A stretch of DNA of 64,000 nucleotides from Coniella vitis (lineage: Eukaryota; Ascomycota; Sordariomycetes; Diaporthales; Schizoparmaceae), in the NCBI GenBank assembly GCA_011317545.1, contig WUJK01000002.1, forward strand, positions 3,348,001 to 3,412,000, given 5' to 3'. Each line of letters opens with the position of its first letter. Position 1 is the stretch's first letter. The position numbers and the translations under genes are program-made. Of this stretch, positions 1 through 11,880 are shown piece by piece. The notes under the pieces are model-generated. The model worked only from the letters and a program-made list of their open reading frames with translations, was not told where the DNA came from and did not search any database.

Positions 1-2
1 CT

Positions 3-1150
3 TTTATCGAATACGTTAACTTTGTTAATATTGCCTTTAATGCTTATAGTAATTATTACTATAGTTCCGAGGGTAGTAAGTATAATCATTATATTAAAGT
101 TATTACTACTGCCGCCGCTAAAGTCGCCTTGCTTAATGCTGGTATATCTTCTATTACTATTTATATAACCTATATAGTATTAATCAATATACTAATAATC
201 TTTTATTATAGATAATAGTTAAGTAGGCAAGACTCGTAAAGTATAGTAGACCGCTGCCCCCGCTATCGCCGCTAGTATATATTACCTTTTAATATATAAT
301 ATTTGCAGAATCTATACCGCATTAATTATTATGCTAACTACTATATACATAGACAATCCTTAAGTTAGCAAGAAGCGTAAATTACAATAGCCCCCCGCCG
401 CTACCGTCGCCCCCGCTATAAAGAAGATTAAGAAGACTAAGACTAGTAATAAAAAGAATAAAAAAATCACTAAGACTAATAGTAAAAATAATAATAATAA
501 CGATAATAATAGCGAGAGTAGTTCCGACGATAATAATAATCTATATAGATTCCGATCCAACCCCGCCCGTAATACTCGTTAGCCGATACTTATAAAGCTA
601 GCAAATAAGGCTAAGCTTACTAAGTCTAAAACTACTACGAAGTATACTCTTAAAACGGGTGCCGCACCTCTATTAAAGAAGGCTACTACTGCTATTACTA
701 AGACTAAAGCTACTATTAAGCTACCTATAAATATCGCCGCCGTCGCCGCCTAACCGATACCTTTACTATAGTAAATATAGCAGCCGTAATAACCTTAGCC
801 CTTCGCAATATTCCCGCCTAATACTTAATTTCCCTATAGTGCCTACGGATTCCCTTAGTACCCTAGATTCTTCCCGTTCCCGTAGCCGTAGCTATAGCCT
901 ACGATTCCTACTCAGCCGCCCGCAGCCCCAGCGCAGCCCTACACCCCTGCCGGCTATACTCTGATTACTATACCTAATGCTATAATCCATAATATTCGCT
1001 ATAGCCTCCGTACTTTATAGGGCGTGGTACCTATACTATAAACGTTAGTTCCTACGCTATAAAGCTTAGTGGATGCTATTGGCGATAATATTCCTGATAA
1101 CGACGATAGCGATAATAATATAATTGTGATTATTAATCAGGAGGAATAAG
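3..1150 (+). pseudogene. Degraded K/N/T-rich then P/Q-rich reading frame converging on the Helitron ORF
   Basis: From about 340 to 1149 one plus-strand frame stays coherent apart from TAA/TAG codons that fit mutated Gln codons. It encodes a Lys/Thr/Asn-rich basic and polar stretch (KKIKKTKTSNKKNKK, then an Asn/Asp/Ser-rich part), a second Lys/Thr-rich stretch, and a Pro/Gln-rich stretch containing TIPTQPPAAPAQPYTPAGY, ending DNNIIVIINQEE. Bases 3-180 hold a different open segment (FIEYVNFVNIAFNAYSNYYY...), which may join through intron-like gaps at about 178-212 and 262-346. I recognise no domain. It could be a second gene of the element, a neighbouring captured gene or another repeat. It is truncated by the window start and broken by RIP-like changes. 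Confidence 0.45.
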
Positions 1151-1349
1151 CTTTACTATATTTTGATTTTATAGGTTTTCTATATTAGGCCGGTTAATAC
1201 CCTAATACCTATAGGATTAGAGTTTTATAAAAGAGTTTATTAGGAGTTTCGGTAGATATATATATAGGTTATAGAATAATTAATACTATTAACCAACTTT
1301 ATACTTATATCAAGCCTTACGGTTATATTATATTCTTATAAACTAATAA

Positions 1350-4300
1350 CTCGTTATATATAATATTTTGCAACCGGGTCTTATTTACAGTCTATAATAT
1401 ATATAAGCCGTTTATATTAGTAACGCGCGAGACTATTATATAGAATTAACCGTACGAGAAAACCGGAACTCTAAGGTTAATACCTATTACCGTAAAAGAC
1501 TAGCCTTAAGATTTATTAATTATTATTATAAAATATAACCGTATAGGGAATTATAATCTTATAATCGGATACGGGGATTCTTACGCCGTTATTATAAGCT
1601 TAATTCGGGGGATTAGGCAAACTTAGCTAATATTCTCTCCGGTTAGAATATATATAATAAGGCAATATTTTTTTATCTTAATAATACTTAAACGGGTGCC
1701 GTTATAAAGTCCACCGTCTAGATTAAGGTTCCGTAGTAGAATAATCGGAGCCCCTAGCTTTATATAGAGATTTGCAGGCGGTAGTAAGGTAACTTCGAAG
1801 GATTATAAATATTCCGGGGGCAATTAAGGAGCAGGCTTATTCGCCGAGCTCGCTGCAATCGTTATAAAAGACCGTAATATTATAATATCTCCTAGATACC
1901 GATTTAGCGTTACCGTATTAAGTTCGTTAACAGTATTATTACGAGAGGTAAGAATATAACGATTAGCAAATACGGTAGGATTAGTTAGGCTAGCTTATAA
2001 GAGAGTTTCGGGATAAACTATAGCAAAGAAATCGGTAGTATAATCGTACGTAGAAATACTATCCATAGGCTTAATAGATCCTTAGAGTTCCGGCTTATAC
2101 GATAGGTCTTATAGCTATTTAATAAAGCTAATATTTATAGTATTAGCCGACCGCACCCGTATATTCTTAGTTAAACGACGGATACGGAGCTTCTTCTAAA
2201 TCGCAGACCTCGAAAGTAAGGCTTAAATAACCTCTATACAGGACGCTTTAGGAATTACGGGGGGGATTTAAGCAAAATCACTACCTAGAATAACCGGAAT
2301 TCCACCGAAAAGAGAGGCTTCCCCCCGAATATCCTATAAAGTTCTATTAACAGCCTCGAAATAGTACCGATACTATATAGGAACTTTATCCTAGATAATT
2401 AATAACGTTTATTTTAGTAAATCCGCTAAAATAGAGTTCTTACGGATATTATAAGTTAATGTTTTATAGACTTATAACGGAATCTTTAGGCGAGAATAAG
2501 ATATACGACCACCTGGTAATAGTAAAGCAGTAATACCGGAGGATACTATATAAAGGACGACCTTTTATAAAGACCGAAAATATATAGCGAGACCCTTATA
2601 AAGGTAGGTCTTTCCGGTACCTCCGGCTCCTTAAATAAAGTAATACGTAGTCTTTAGATCTCTTTCGATATATATAATAATTTCGGAGTAGTATTCGGCT
2701 TACGTAGTATTAAAGTTAGTTATAATATTATTATAAATATCCTGCTGGATAGCTGGAATATATATTATTTCTCGGGCAAGGAGCCGATTAATTCGTAAAT
2801 ACTGCTAATCGTACTTAGGCTAAGGCAAACTATACTATTATAATATCCTATTATTATTAAGGAGTATTTCGCTTACTAAGTAAAGACCGAAATTATAGTA
2901 AGTAGTTTGCGAATCCCGTAAACGTTAAGATAAGTCGTTACGCTCCCGAATTCGGTAAGGTAGGTTATTATAGAGACCGTCTCGAAACTAAGTCTATAAT
3001 CTTAGCGGATCTGCAATATCCTCCGATAATAAAGCTATAATAAATAGCTACCGTAAAGCGTAACTACTCTTAAAGCTCTAGGCTTCCTAGAAGCAGGATA
3101 TCCACCGATTATTATTGTTAAGTAGACCTATAGCAGTATAGGCAGCTCGAAAAGTAGGATAAACTACCGAATTTATTATACGGGTATACTCGAAGGATTT
3201 AAGCCCGGGAAAAGTATAAAGTAGTAAACGTAGAAAGTACGCTTCTCCTGCAGTAAGAGGTATAAAATTTATACGACCTAAAGCTATACTACGTTAACGG
3301 GGTTTCCAGCTTCGTAAACTTTTTTACTAAATATATTACCGGGGGAAATCGATATAGAAAGTATTTATAGCGCTCGAGTTTACCGAATTATACTTAAACT
3401 AACCTATAAGCTCCGACTTTAACCGTTATATAAGAGTATTAAGCTCTAATACCGCTAGATCGGCCCGAAAAAAGACCGGTTACTAATTTTCGAGATATAC
3501 GGGCAGCTGAATAACTAGCGGATACTCTTCGTAGATAGGAAACTCAAATAGCTATATAATAGCCTCCGCGGGACTAATATACCGGTACTATAAATAGTAT
3601 GTAATCTCGTTAATATTACCGTTTTCGTTGCGGAGTAAGATCGTTATTAGATCTATACCTTTATAAATATATTTATATATATATTTAACGGCTTTAATGC
3701 TTATATAGATCTTAATATTAATATAAGCCTAATACTTTCGGCAAAGATATAGATTATACGGGATAACCTAACGGTTATCAGCCTAAAGTCCAATACTATT
3801 TATAGTCTTCTCGACTGAGATACTATTATTGCGACGTCGATATATCGGATAGCTATCTCTAGGTATAGTTATTTCTTTAGTAAAAGCCTTTGGAAATCGT
3901 TTCGAGTATTTCGGTGCCTTTCCTAGCGTAAGCAGGTATATATAAGGACTAGTAGGATTTTATAAACCATAGGGCGTATATATTATTACTATAGTAATAA
4001 GATCCCGTAAAAGTCTATCTAGGTCCTTATCGGGGGTAGGAATCTTAGCTCGAATAATTCGATTAATATTTTCGGGAGATCGATAGAGGGAAGCTATAGT
4101 ATCGGAAAGGAATAATAGGATATACTTATATAGTAACCCTCTTTTTTAGAACTCTATAGTCTAGATAATACCCGTATAGCTACCGAAAATACCGCTACGA
4201 AGCTTATTAATTAAGGTAGTAGACTTTAGGTAAAAAACCCTACCTATAATATCGGGTCGGTCTATAGTATTTTCTCCGGCGCCTAGCTCGCGGGTAATCT

Positions 4301-5950
4301 CTAGCTAGTTAGGATTTATAGTTATTATAATAAAGAAAACTGGAGGGCTAAATATACGTATAATTGCAATTAAGTCTTAATAATATTACTAAATAAACCG
4401 AGCACCGCTTATATAAGTTACAGGAAGAATAATACGCCTACTAACGTTAGTAGTATCTCTATTACTATTTTATAGCTAATCTATTAGCCTATTATATAGG
4501 TCTGCCCGAATCTTACGTTAATTAAGCTTAAACTATTATAGCTTCTGCTAATTACCGTAAGCCTAAAGATCGACTAAAAACTATTAAAAAAGCCTCTAAA
4601 ACCGAAACGGGATATAAGGCTATTATACCCTAGGATATAGAATATAACGGTAGTAATCTCGCTAGCCGATTCTATCCCGTTTTCTACCCTAATCCCGTAA
4701 ATTATATAACCGTAAAGCCTAATAAAAACCCGTATTACTATAAGGGAATAGCAGAGGATATATAAGGGGTAGATATACCGGATAAGTTAAGGAGATAGTA
4801 GTAAAGTAAGGGTTAAGAACTCCTATAGCGGATCTTTCGGCTAGAATAATATCGCGAAAAGAAGCCTCCTCGCGCTCTATAGGAATAATAATAGTAATCT
4901 TATTTATAGTAGGTAGGTTAAATCGGCGGCGATTAGCACCTTCTTCGATAATTAATTGTATTTATAGGTTAAGCAAGATCCGTTAGTAAGTATAGCGGTT
5001 TTATAATAATCTCTCGTAGGCGGTAAGATATATCGAAATAAACCGATTATTATACTATAGATACTCCGTAATATCCTAAAGCACTATAAACCTTAAGTTT
5101 TTATTCTATATACTACGCAGTTCCGTAATAATTAGCGGATCGAAAAAGTAGAGCTATATAAACCGCGGAATAGAGATCCCTTATAGTTATAACGGGCCGT
5201 AATAGTAATAGAGAGTACCTTAAATCTAATAATCGATATAGCTAGTATATAGACTATACTATACTTCTTTCCCAGATATCGATATAAAGGCGAAAGCATT
5301 ATTATATTCTCGTATATACTTCCGAAAGTTTATAGACTCTAGAGTATCGCTATAGAGTAGTTATAATAAGAACCTCGGAATTAGTATAAAGAGAGGAAGA
5401 ATAATATCGCCTTAGTTATAATATTTACTAAACTTAGAATCCCGTAATAATAATCGCTATAAATATATTAGTAGAATTTACGGAATATTCGACTAATATA
5501 TAGTGCTTATAGCTAGCCGTTCGTCTTTCCAGTATAAAGCATTATAATAATTATATATAATATCTATAGGTCCTAGATCGTAGATAGGTTCCGTTTCTAT
5601 TAATATTATTGGAATCCAGCCCTTAGGGTTACCGACTTATAGAGGCCGTAAATTCTATAAACCGCTCCGGCAGGACCGTAATTCTCGCTATATAGGCGGT
5701 TTATTCTATAGCTATATAAAGGGTTTATTTTATAACTCTAAATTGGGTAATATTAAAAGTTCCGGCGGTTATATAGGAGCTATAGGTTACCGTCGGAGTC
5801 GTATATCTTTATAAGACTTATAGGTTAAATAAGGTGCGCCGTTTCTCCGTAAAGGAAAGTTAGAAGTAGGACGCTAATAACGGCACGTATTATAAAAGGA
5901 GGATTTAGAGGACCGAACCGGCCTTATACGGCGTTATCGAGGAGGTATTA
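1350..5950 (-). mobile_element. RIP-degraded Helitron, Rep/PIF1-type helicase relic
   Basis: Translating the minus strand gives a long Helitron-like protein broken by many TAA/TAG codons. From high to low coordinates one reads FRKYIREYNNAFAF (about 5290-5330); a Rep-type block ending TIEF.KRGLLYKYILLFL (about 4105-4160); KRFPKAFTKEITIP followed by YPIYRRR (about 3830-3920); a block with SIKAVKYIYKYIYKG (about 3655-3780); a PIF1 helicase Walker A, GAGGTGKTYLYKGLA (about 2590-2635); and helicase motif VI, VSRVTNINGLYIL (about 1400-1445). This order (Helitron_like_N, then PIF1 helicase) is diagnostic of eukaryotic rolling-circle Helitrons. Stops fall mostly where CAA or CAG would be expected, and base composition is very TA-rich, as after RIP. 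The element is certainly dead. I could not fix the terminal TC/CTRR ends or the hairpin; the span is that of the recognisable coding relic. Confidence 0.9.
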
Positions 5951-6340
5951 GGGGTAGAATCGAATAAAGGTACCGTAAACTTTGCAAAACTAATACTATA
6001 AACTTTATAAAGTAGTAGCAGGTAAGGGATTTATAGAGATTTACGGAGGCTTAGGAATAAACTTAGTAATTATAGCAGATTAAAGAGTAGATTATACTAG
6101 TAAAGAATATTTACGGTGGATACGGGCGATTTATTTGCGGTGGATATAGGCGATTTAAAAAGCTTATAGGCGTAAATACTAACAGTTAAGTATATATAAA
6201 TATTGTAATTTACAGCTAATATAGGTGGCGCTATTAATAATTAGTTAGGGCTGCTATAGGTTTTGCGGGCCGTTTTGGTTGCATATACTAACGCCTTAAC
6301 CGGACTTTGTGGATACTGAGCTATAGTATATAGATTAGGA

Positions 6341-8039
6341 TGAACGATGCAACGGCCAACTGTGCAAGCCATCGTTGGGCTTTTGCTCGAGTGCTTTCTG
6401 GTTGACAGAGTGACGGACTGGCGAACGGACAGCATCAGACATGGACGCGCAATCCGACAGGCGCTGGTCAGAGCTGACGTGGGTGGAGCCGTCCTGACAC
6501 GTCGGCTTCAATTCAGTGCCATCCAAGCATCGTGGGCGGCCTCGCGCCTACTGCTATGTCCGCCCTCGATATCCAGAATACCGCACGTGCTGCGCCGACC
6601 GACCACGACTGCCACTACCACAGCGCCTTTGCTGTCTCGCTCTGCATCAAGGCTCCTTCTGCCGTCGCTCGGATCGGCTGAGGGGTCGTGGGTCTGGGAC
6701 ATGTACTGTCATTGGTACTAGCTCGAGAAGCTTATTTCCAACCTACCCCGGCGGATCCTCCCCCTTCCTCTCGCTCTCTCTCTCTCTCCACATGGCACCA
6801 GTACATTGTAATAGTACTGTACCAATGCCATATCTCGGCGGTGTGGAAATTTATGAGAATCTACCAGCATGACTGCCAGACAGGCTACAATGCAGCACGC
6901 ATGGGTACGGAACAGATGCGCCAACGAGATGGAATCTTCCGCCCTCGCAATCATTCTTTGTGTGACCTCTCCACCCCCTGGAGGATGATGATGATCCGTC
7001 AGCCGACAACTCATCCCCATTCGCCTGGTACCGAGTCGACAGCCTTTGGCTCTTCTTTGTCTGCCACGAAAATGGCTCGACTGTGCGCCAGGTCCCCCGT
7101 CCCCTCAAATTGAGATGACCGCTCATGTGCCCCTCCGAAAAACTCTCCTCTGCGCTTTTGCTTTGATCATTTTAGTAGCGCGTGGACCTCACCTTGGAGC
7201 CATATCTGCTGGTGGTCCTTGGGTCCACCCGCGTCTGACTCCCCCAAACTGCATAGCAATCCTCCAACCGAGCTTGTGGGTCGCGCGAAATTGGCTTAGA
7301 CAACAGTCATCAGCTACTGCCATCGGCTCACAGTTAGCTGCCCGTGCACTTCACTATCTCGCTTTGGGTATACGTACACTGAGCAGAGTCCCGGCGGTCA
7401 AATAATCTAAAATACCCGCTTACCTCAACATTCACGGGGCAGTGGTTATTTCGACGCCGTAGAAGCTATCCAAGCCTCACCCGAGCAAGATGATACTGGC
7501 TGATTTCAAGTAGATTAGTTTGTTACCCCTACTGTTAACATGAAGGGGAAAGAACTCGTCTCACCATTCAAGGGCAAGCGTTCGCTCTCTGTCACCGTCA
7601 TGATCCAAATCCTTTATCCTTGTCGGCTCTGATCAGGCGTATTACCGATCGAACAAACGATATTATTGGTCTGACAATGGTTGACGCTTCCTCTTCGCCT
7701 TGGTGCTCGCCAGTTTCAGTATAAATACCCTCTTTGATCAGCTTGTTGGACAGCACTATACCACCGAAAACAGGCTCATCCCCTCATAAAAATCAGGGTT
7801 GAGTGCATGGGGTCTGCAAGGCAGAGGCAATGGAGCGTTCCATGGACCGGCTTTTGTGGTGGAATGGCCGCATGGTTTGAACATATGTGGCACATACCAC
7901 ATTGAAAATGTCCCAACATCCTCTAACCACTTGGATTTGCGCCTCCCGATCCCAGATCCTTCAGAAACACCTTTTCGATCGCGCAAATCAAGTAAAGCAC
8001 CACATCTGCCCAACTAGCAGCCCCTTCTCCTCAACCCCC
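6341..8039. other. Intergenic, no supported gene
   Basis: Composition is normal. Several overlapping open frames of 60-141 codons occur on both strands, but none has a recognisable domain or a plausible exon structure. A TATA-like word lies at about 7719-7727 (cagtataaatac), with no convincing plus-strand gene after it. This may include a decayed flank of the transposon. Confidence 0.5.
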
Positions 8040-8690
8040 TCACAAAGCCATCGCCGGCCAGAGAATAACAATCAAACACAGACCCGTCACAACAGCGATA
8101 ATCGGCCCATTCGTAATCGCCACATGATTCCCCGTAAACGCAAACTGTCCCACAATGCCCCGTGAAAAATTGCTCGCCACCTCGGTCGCAGCCAGCGCGC
8201 TCAGATTCCCACACGCCGCATTCAACTGCGCGTTCTCCGCCAAGGCAGGCAGGCTGGTCATGGCGTGGTTGAGCAACGCAGCGTTGGAGAGCGTGCCGAC
8301 GGGGCTGACGTCGAGAAAGGTCGAGCGAATGGTCGCGTTGCTGCCGATGGCTGAGAGGTTGGCGGTGCGGCTGTAGGCTTGGCAGGCTTGCGCTGTGTCG
8401 AAGACGGCGGCAGGGGAGGCGATTGCTGCTGCTGCTGCTGCTTCTTCTGTGACGATGGATGTGTTGAATGGTGTTGTAGTATTGGTGATGGTGGCTGCTT
8501 GTTGCCTTGACACAATTCTGAAGGGTAGTGTAAGGTGGATATTGGAGATGTAGTTGTTGGTGGTCGTTTGGTAATTGGTCGTTAAGGGTGAAGCTGAGAC
8601 GCTTATTGGTGCGAGAAAGCAGGATAACAATGATAGTAATAGGAAGAGAAGAGGCCTAAGGAGACTGGCCAAGATAAGAGAATAGAGCAT
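8040..8690 (-). CDS. Secreted, probably GPI-anchored small protein (hypothetical)
   Basis: This is an intronless 216-residue protein. The N-terminus is a long hydrophobic signal (MLYSLILASLLRPLLFLLLS, on to about residue 33, ending around SVSA). The middle is rich in Ala, Thr and Asn with many N-glycosylation sequons (NTT, NTS, NLS, NAT, NFS) and an Ala run near residue 85. Only two Cys are seen in the mature part (ACQAY and ACGNL). The C-terminus (about 190-216) is a hydrophobic tail after NHVAITNG, ending WPAMAL with no cytoplasmic charges, which fits a GPI signal better than a simple transmembrane segment. I do not recognise the family; a cell-wall or surface role is inferred. It has no close neighbour. 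Confidence 0.65.
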   Translation of the reverse strand: MLYSLILASLLRPLLFLLLSLLSCFLAPISVSASPLTTNYQTTTNNYISNIHLTLPFRIVSRQQAATITNTTTPFNTSIVTEEAAAAAAIASPAAVFDTAQACQAYSRTANLSAIGSNATIRSTFLDVSPVGTLSNAALLNHAMTSLPALAENAQLNAACGNLSALAATEVASNFSRGIVGQFAFTGNHVAITNGPIIAVVTGLCLIVILWPAMAL

Positions 8691-9324
8691 CTTTTGCGTA
8701 CGGATAGGTTTGGATTGGATTCAATTCAATTCGATTGGTTGGCTGTCTTGAAGAATGATGATATGTGTCACTGTTTCATCATACAAACATGCGTAAATCT
8801 TGAAGAGATATCAATTTCCAAGATTGCCAAAGAAAAGAAAGACCCGAACGTTCAGTCTCGCGCAAGGATAGTACCGTAAAATCACAAGAACGAACTCCAG
8901 TAGAGGATGTCCAAGAAATCAGAATAATTCAGAAACGCCCCTCCAACATGGAGAACAAGTCAGGGGAAAAAGAGAACAAAGAACAAAAGGACATGGACGA
9001 GCAAGGTGCTTATTGCTGTGAAAGGAAAAGAAAGAGGTGAGATAATATACTGTTTCTTCATTCTTACCATCCTGCCGTCTATCGCGGCTCGCATCAGCAT
9101 CTTCCTTTAAGCGAACCGGCATTCCTTATAGGACGTCAAGGGATTAGGCCAGAGAACCATGGACCTTTGCCTTAAAGGGGGGTAAGGAGACAAGGGCTTT
9201 CGTGTGTCTATTTGTACATGGAGAAGGCCAAATGCCCAACCCGTCCAGAGTTCAAACTTTTACAAACCATGGTCTTCGAGTTGGCCGCTCTTGCTGATGC
9301 ATGTTTCGTCAGTCCGTTTTTTTT

Positions 9325-9349
9325 GGGGGGGGGGGGAGGGGGGAGGGGG
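9325..9349 (+). repeat. G-tract, potential G-quadruplex
   Basis: A run of G12, A, G6, A, G5 follows eight T. A similar tract (G runs split by single A) lies at about 9871-9896. Each could fold into a quadruplex on the plus strand. I see no gene start within 600 bases, so any regulatory role is unsupported. Confidence 0.6.
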
Positions 9350-11154
9350 CAGTAATTCTTTATGTAATGCTGACGTTTGATTCTACCACCTAATAACCGT
9401 GGGCTTGGGCCTATGGAATGGCCTTTTGGGTTTGGAGCTTTATGAAAAGAGAACCAGAAAGAGGGACTATGATACGTGATGTACGGGGGGTCCAAAGTAC
9501 GGTTTCATGCTTCGCAGATCGATTATCCGGTTCCAGATTCTGGAGTCTTGGGAATAAGCAATAAGAGCTTGGAGCGGATAAAAGCGACATCAGGCATTCT
9601 TTTTGAGGCAAGCCTGCTGTCATATGATGTACCATATATGGGAAATATCGTCCTCGGCGGTGTTGCATCATGCGGGCGCTCTTGGCTGGCACGTTTACTA
9701 TGCTGCACCACCACCAGCTTGGAGTAGTAGCTATAGATTCGCGCGAGCATATACCGGCGGTATAATACTTATGCAGGGATTGGATTAAACATAACACGGG
9801 CGGGTGGTGTAGGCCTCCTGCTTTTAGCCATCACATTGGGATTGTCTTCTCGATGTTCTTTTTGGGAAAGGAGGAGGGGGGGGGGGGGAGGGGGGAACTT
9901 TGATGCTGGGCGTGTAAAACCAAACCATTTAACTTTTGATTTCAATTTTTTTTCCAAATCGCTCTGTTAGTCTCTAGTGGCTTAGATTACGTTCGCTCGG
10001 TCCTATATTTGCTCTTTTATCATGCCTCATATTTCCAACGCTGAGATCATCCCCATGTGTTTTCATGCGAGTGGTATGACTCTGAACTTTAGATCGCGAA
10101 CCAAAAAGGCTATATTAGGCGGCAACAAAAGAGAAAAGGAAAAGAAAAAGCGCAAGGGGGTCAACCTACATTGACTTCCCAAAAGGAAGGCTGGTCTGAT
10201 GAACGGGCCATCCATTTTTATTCCCAACCTCACACTGTCGTCCCCACGAAGAAACTATGCCGCCTGTTTCATGTACCACAAGGCTAATAATGCTCGAGTT
10301 TACATTTTGTTAAGCATACATGACTTATGCAACAAGATTTTCGTGACGGCTGTACTAACTCATTGCAGATATCCACTACTATAGTAAGTAGTGAGTACAT
10401 AGTAGTAAGTAGCAAGTACTACCTTCGCACGCCCTTGCGTGATACAAAGACGGTGCACGGCGCCGGCAATGAGTCACAACGACCACCAAAACAACAACAA
10501 CAACAACAACAACCCCCAAAAAAGAGAAACGGTTCCACCACTGTGGACTCGTAAGGCCGTGTCCCTGTTGCGGGCAGCTTGGCAATCGTCCAAATGTTCG
10601 GTGTTGGGCAACAAAATCATGTCCCATGTAGCAAGAAAAGCGAAGCCGGTGTGACAGGGGGAAAAAAAGACAGAAAAAATAGTAGGCAAGAAAAACACAT
10701 GTGTAGTATGCATGTAAGCTGGCCGCCGAGAGCGGCGCTCGGCGCTCGGGACCGCCCCACGCACGTGTTAGTAACACGGCGGAGTCGCGGACTAGTACGG
10801 CGTACAAGACCTTTGGTCTCCAAGGCTCGGCTTGAGGCCTGGAGAAAGAGGAACATGGGGAGCGGAGATGGGTTATGAATCTGGTCTAGACGATTGGAGC
10901 ACTCCAGTTTATTGACGAGTAAGTCATATGCAGTCACAAGTGCGCGGAGTACATGGTATAAACGGAGAGGAGAAAACTTTCAACGACGGGACAGACGCCC
11001 CGGTGTTAGACCGCGGTTAACCATGAAAAAAGAAGAAAAAACGAAGAAAAAAAGAGGCTTGAAGATGGAAGCGCCGACGGAGCGGATGCCAAGCATGGCA
11101 AGACTGGTTGTGTGGCTGCGCCCTTGGGCGCGTGTCAAGATGCCATTCTGCTGA

Positions 11155-11192
11155 ATGGCCGAGCGGTATGACTCTCGGCTTTGGGTTTGTCC
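11155..11192 (+). pseudogene. tRNA-Pro(UGG)-like 5' half, no 3' half
   Basis: The segment TGGCCGAGCGGTATGACTCT, continuing CGGCTTTGGGTTTG, resembles the D-arm (A box) and anticodon arm of fungal tRNA-Pro with anticodon TGG. No matching acceptor strand lies upstream, and no B box or T-arm follows within about 100 bases; the nearest GGTTC-like word, at about 11239, does not fit. It is best read as a truncated tRNA fragment or a chance match. Confidence 0.25.
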
Positions 11193-11283
11193 ATCTTACT
11201 CATTTGTCGAATATGTGATAGTCTTTTGGGGGGCGGCGGGTTCTGAAAAGTTGAATGCCTAGGGTGTGGTTTGTATAAGTGAG

Positions 11284-11315
<32 letters not shown>

Positions 11316-11505
11316 CCGTCTCGTTCGGAATGGGATTTTGGAAATTGTGTTTTCGGCAGACGTACAAGATATCATCGGTTGTTTACATTGGATCACCACC
11401 CGCCAGTCCTCTCCTAATCCTAAACACCAACGCGAGATATTCCAACCTCACGGCTGCCTACTACTACCCCCCTCCCCACCAATTCGCAAGTATACCCAGA
11501 CAACA

Positions 11506-11880
11506 ATGTCTATTACTCACGACATCGGCTATGTGATGGCCGCCATGGAGGACGCGGGCTGCTCCTCGACCAAACTCATTCACAGCGGTTCTCGCAAGCC
11601 TTCCAAGTCCTCCGCCCAGAAATCCTCAGATTCAAAGACCACACAAGACAAAGATACTCCAGGGGCCAAGGGCACCGAAGCCGAAGACGAAAGTGTGCGG
11701 TACAGCACAGACTCGGAATCCATTATAAAGGGTAATCATGACCGCTGACGTCCCGTGTTGAAAAGTAACATTATTGAAACAGCGACTGACTGAATGGAAT
11801 CCGTAGACAAATCTCCCTCATCGCCACCAAAGAAATCTCTCCGGTCCAGTCTGCTGAAGAAGATTGGCCGTCATTCCTGA
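11506..11880 (+). CDS. Small Ser/Lys-rich basic protein, two exons
   Basis: Exon 1 is 11506-11731 and exon 2 is 11807-11880, joined by a 75-base GT-AG intron with CTGAC-like branch sites near its end. The product is 99 residues. It starts MSITHDIGYVMAAMEDAGCS, passes through a Ser/Lys/Asp-rich hydrophilic middle and ends SSLLKKIGRHS. The start at 11506 has a good context (caacaATG). An in-frame upstream Met would only add residues translated from the TA repeat, so I rejected it. There is no signal peptide, membrane segment or known domain, and most of it is probably disordered. I do not recognise it. The joined frame and tidy splice sites are the main support. Confidence 0.6.

Larger units (their letters stand above)
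1..6340. repeat. TA-rich RIP island
   Basis: The whole block is rich in TA dinucleotides and in TAA, TAG and TAT words on both strands, and it has no intact open frame longer than about 66 codons. Composition changes to ordinary mixed sequence between about 6240 and 6340. This is the signature of RIP on a repeated element in Pezizomycotina and contains the Helitron relic. 5950-6240 holds no recognisable coding remnant. Confidence 0.85.
8691..11505. other. Intergenic with G-tracts, CAA and TA repeats
   Basis: I found no supported gene in this 2.8 kb. It contains two long G-tracts (9325-9349 and about 9871-9896), a CAA microsatellite (10490-10513), a tRNA-Pro-like fragment (about 11155-11192) and a TA repeat (11284-11315). 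Short open frames are overlapping and of low complexity. A run of near-repeats of tagtaagtag type lies at 10381-10425. Confidence 0.5.

Noticed and set aside
11266..11505. Upstream extension of the small Ser/Lys-rich protein
   Set aside because: The extra residues come from the TA repeat (Ile-Tyr run); the Met at 11506 has better context.
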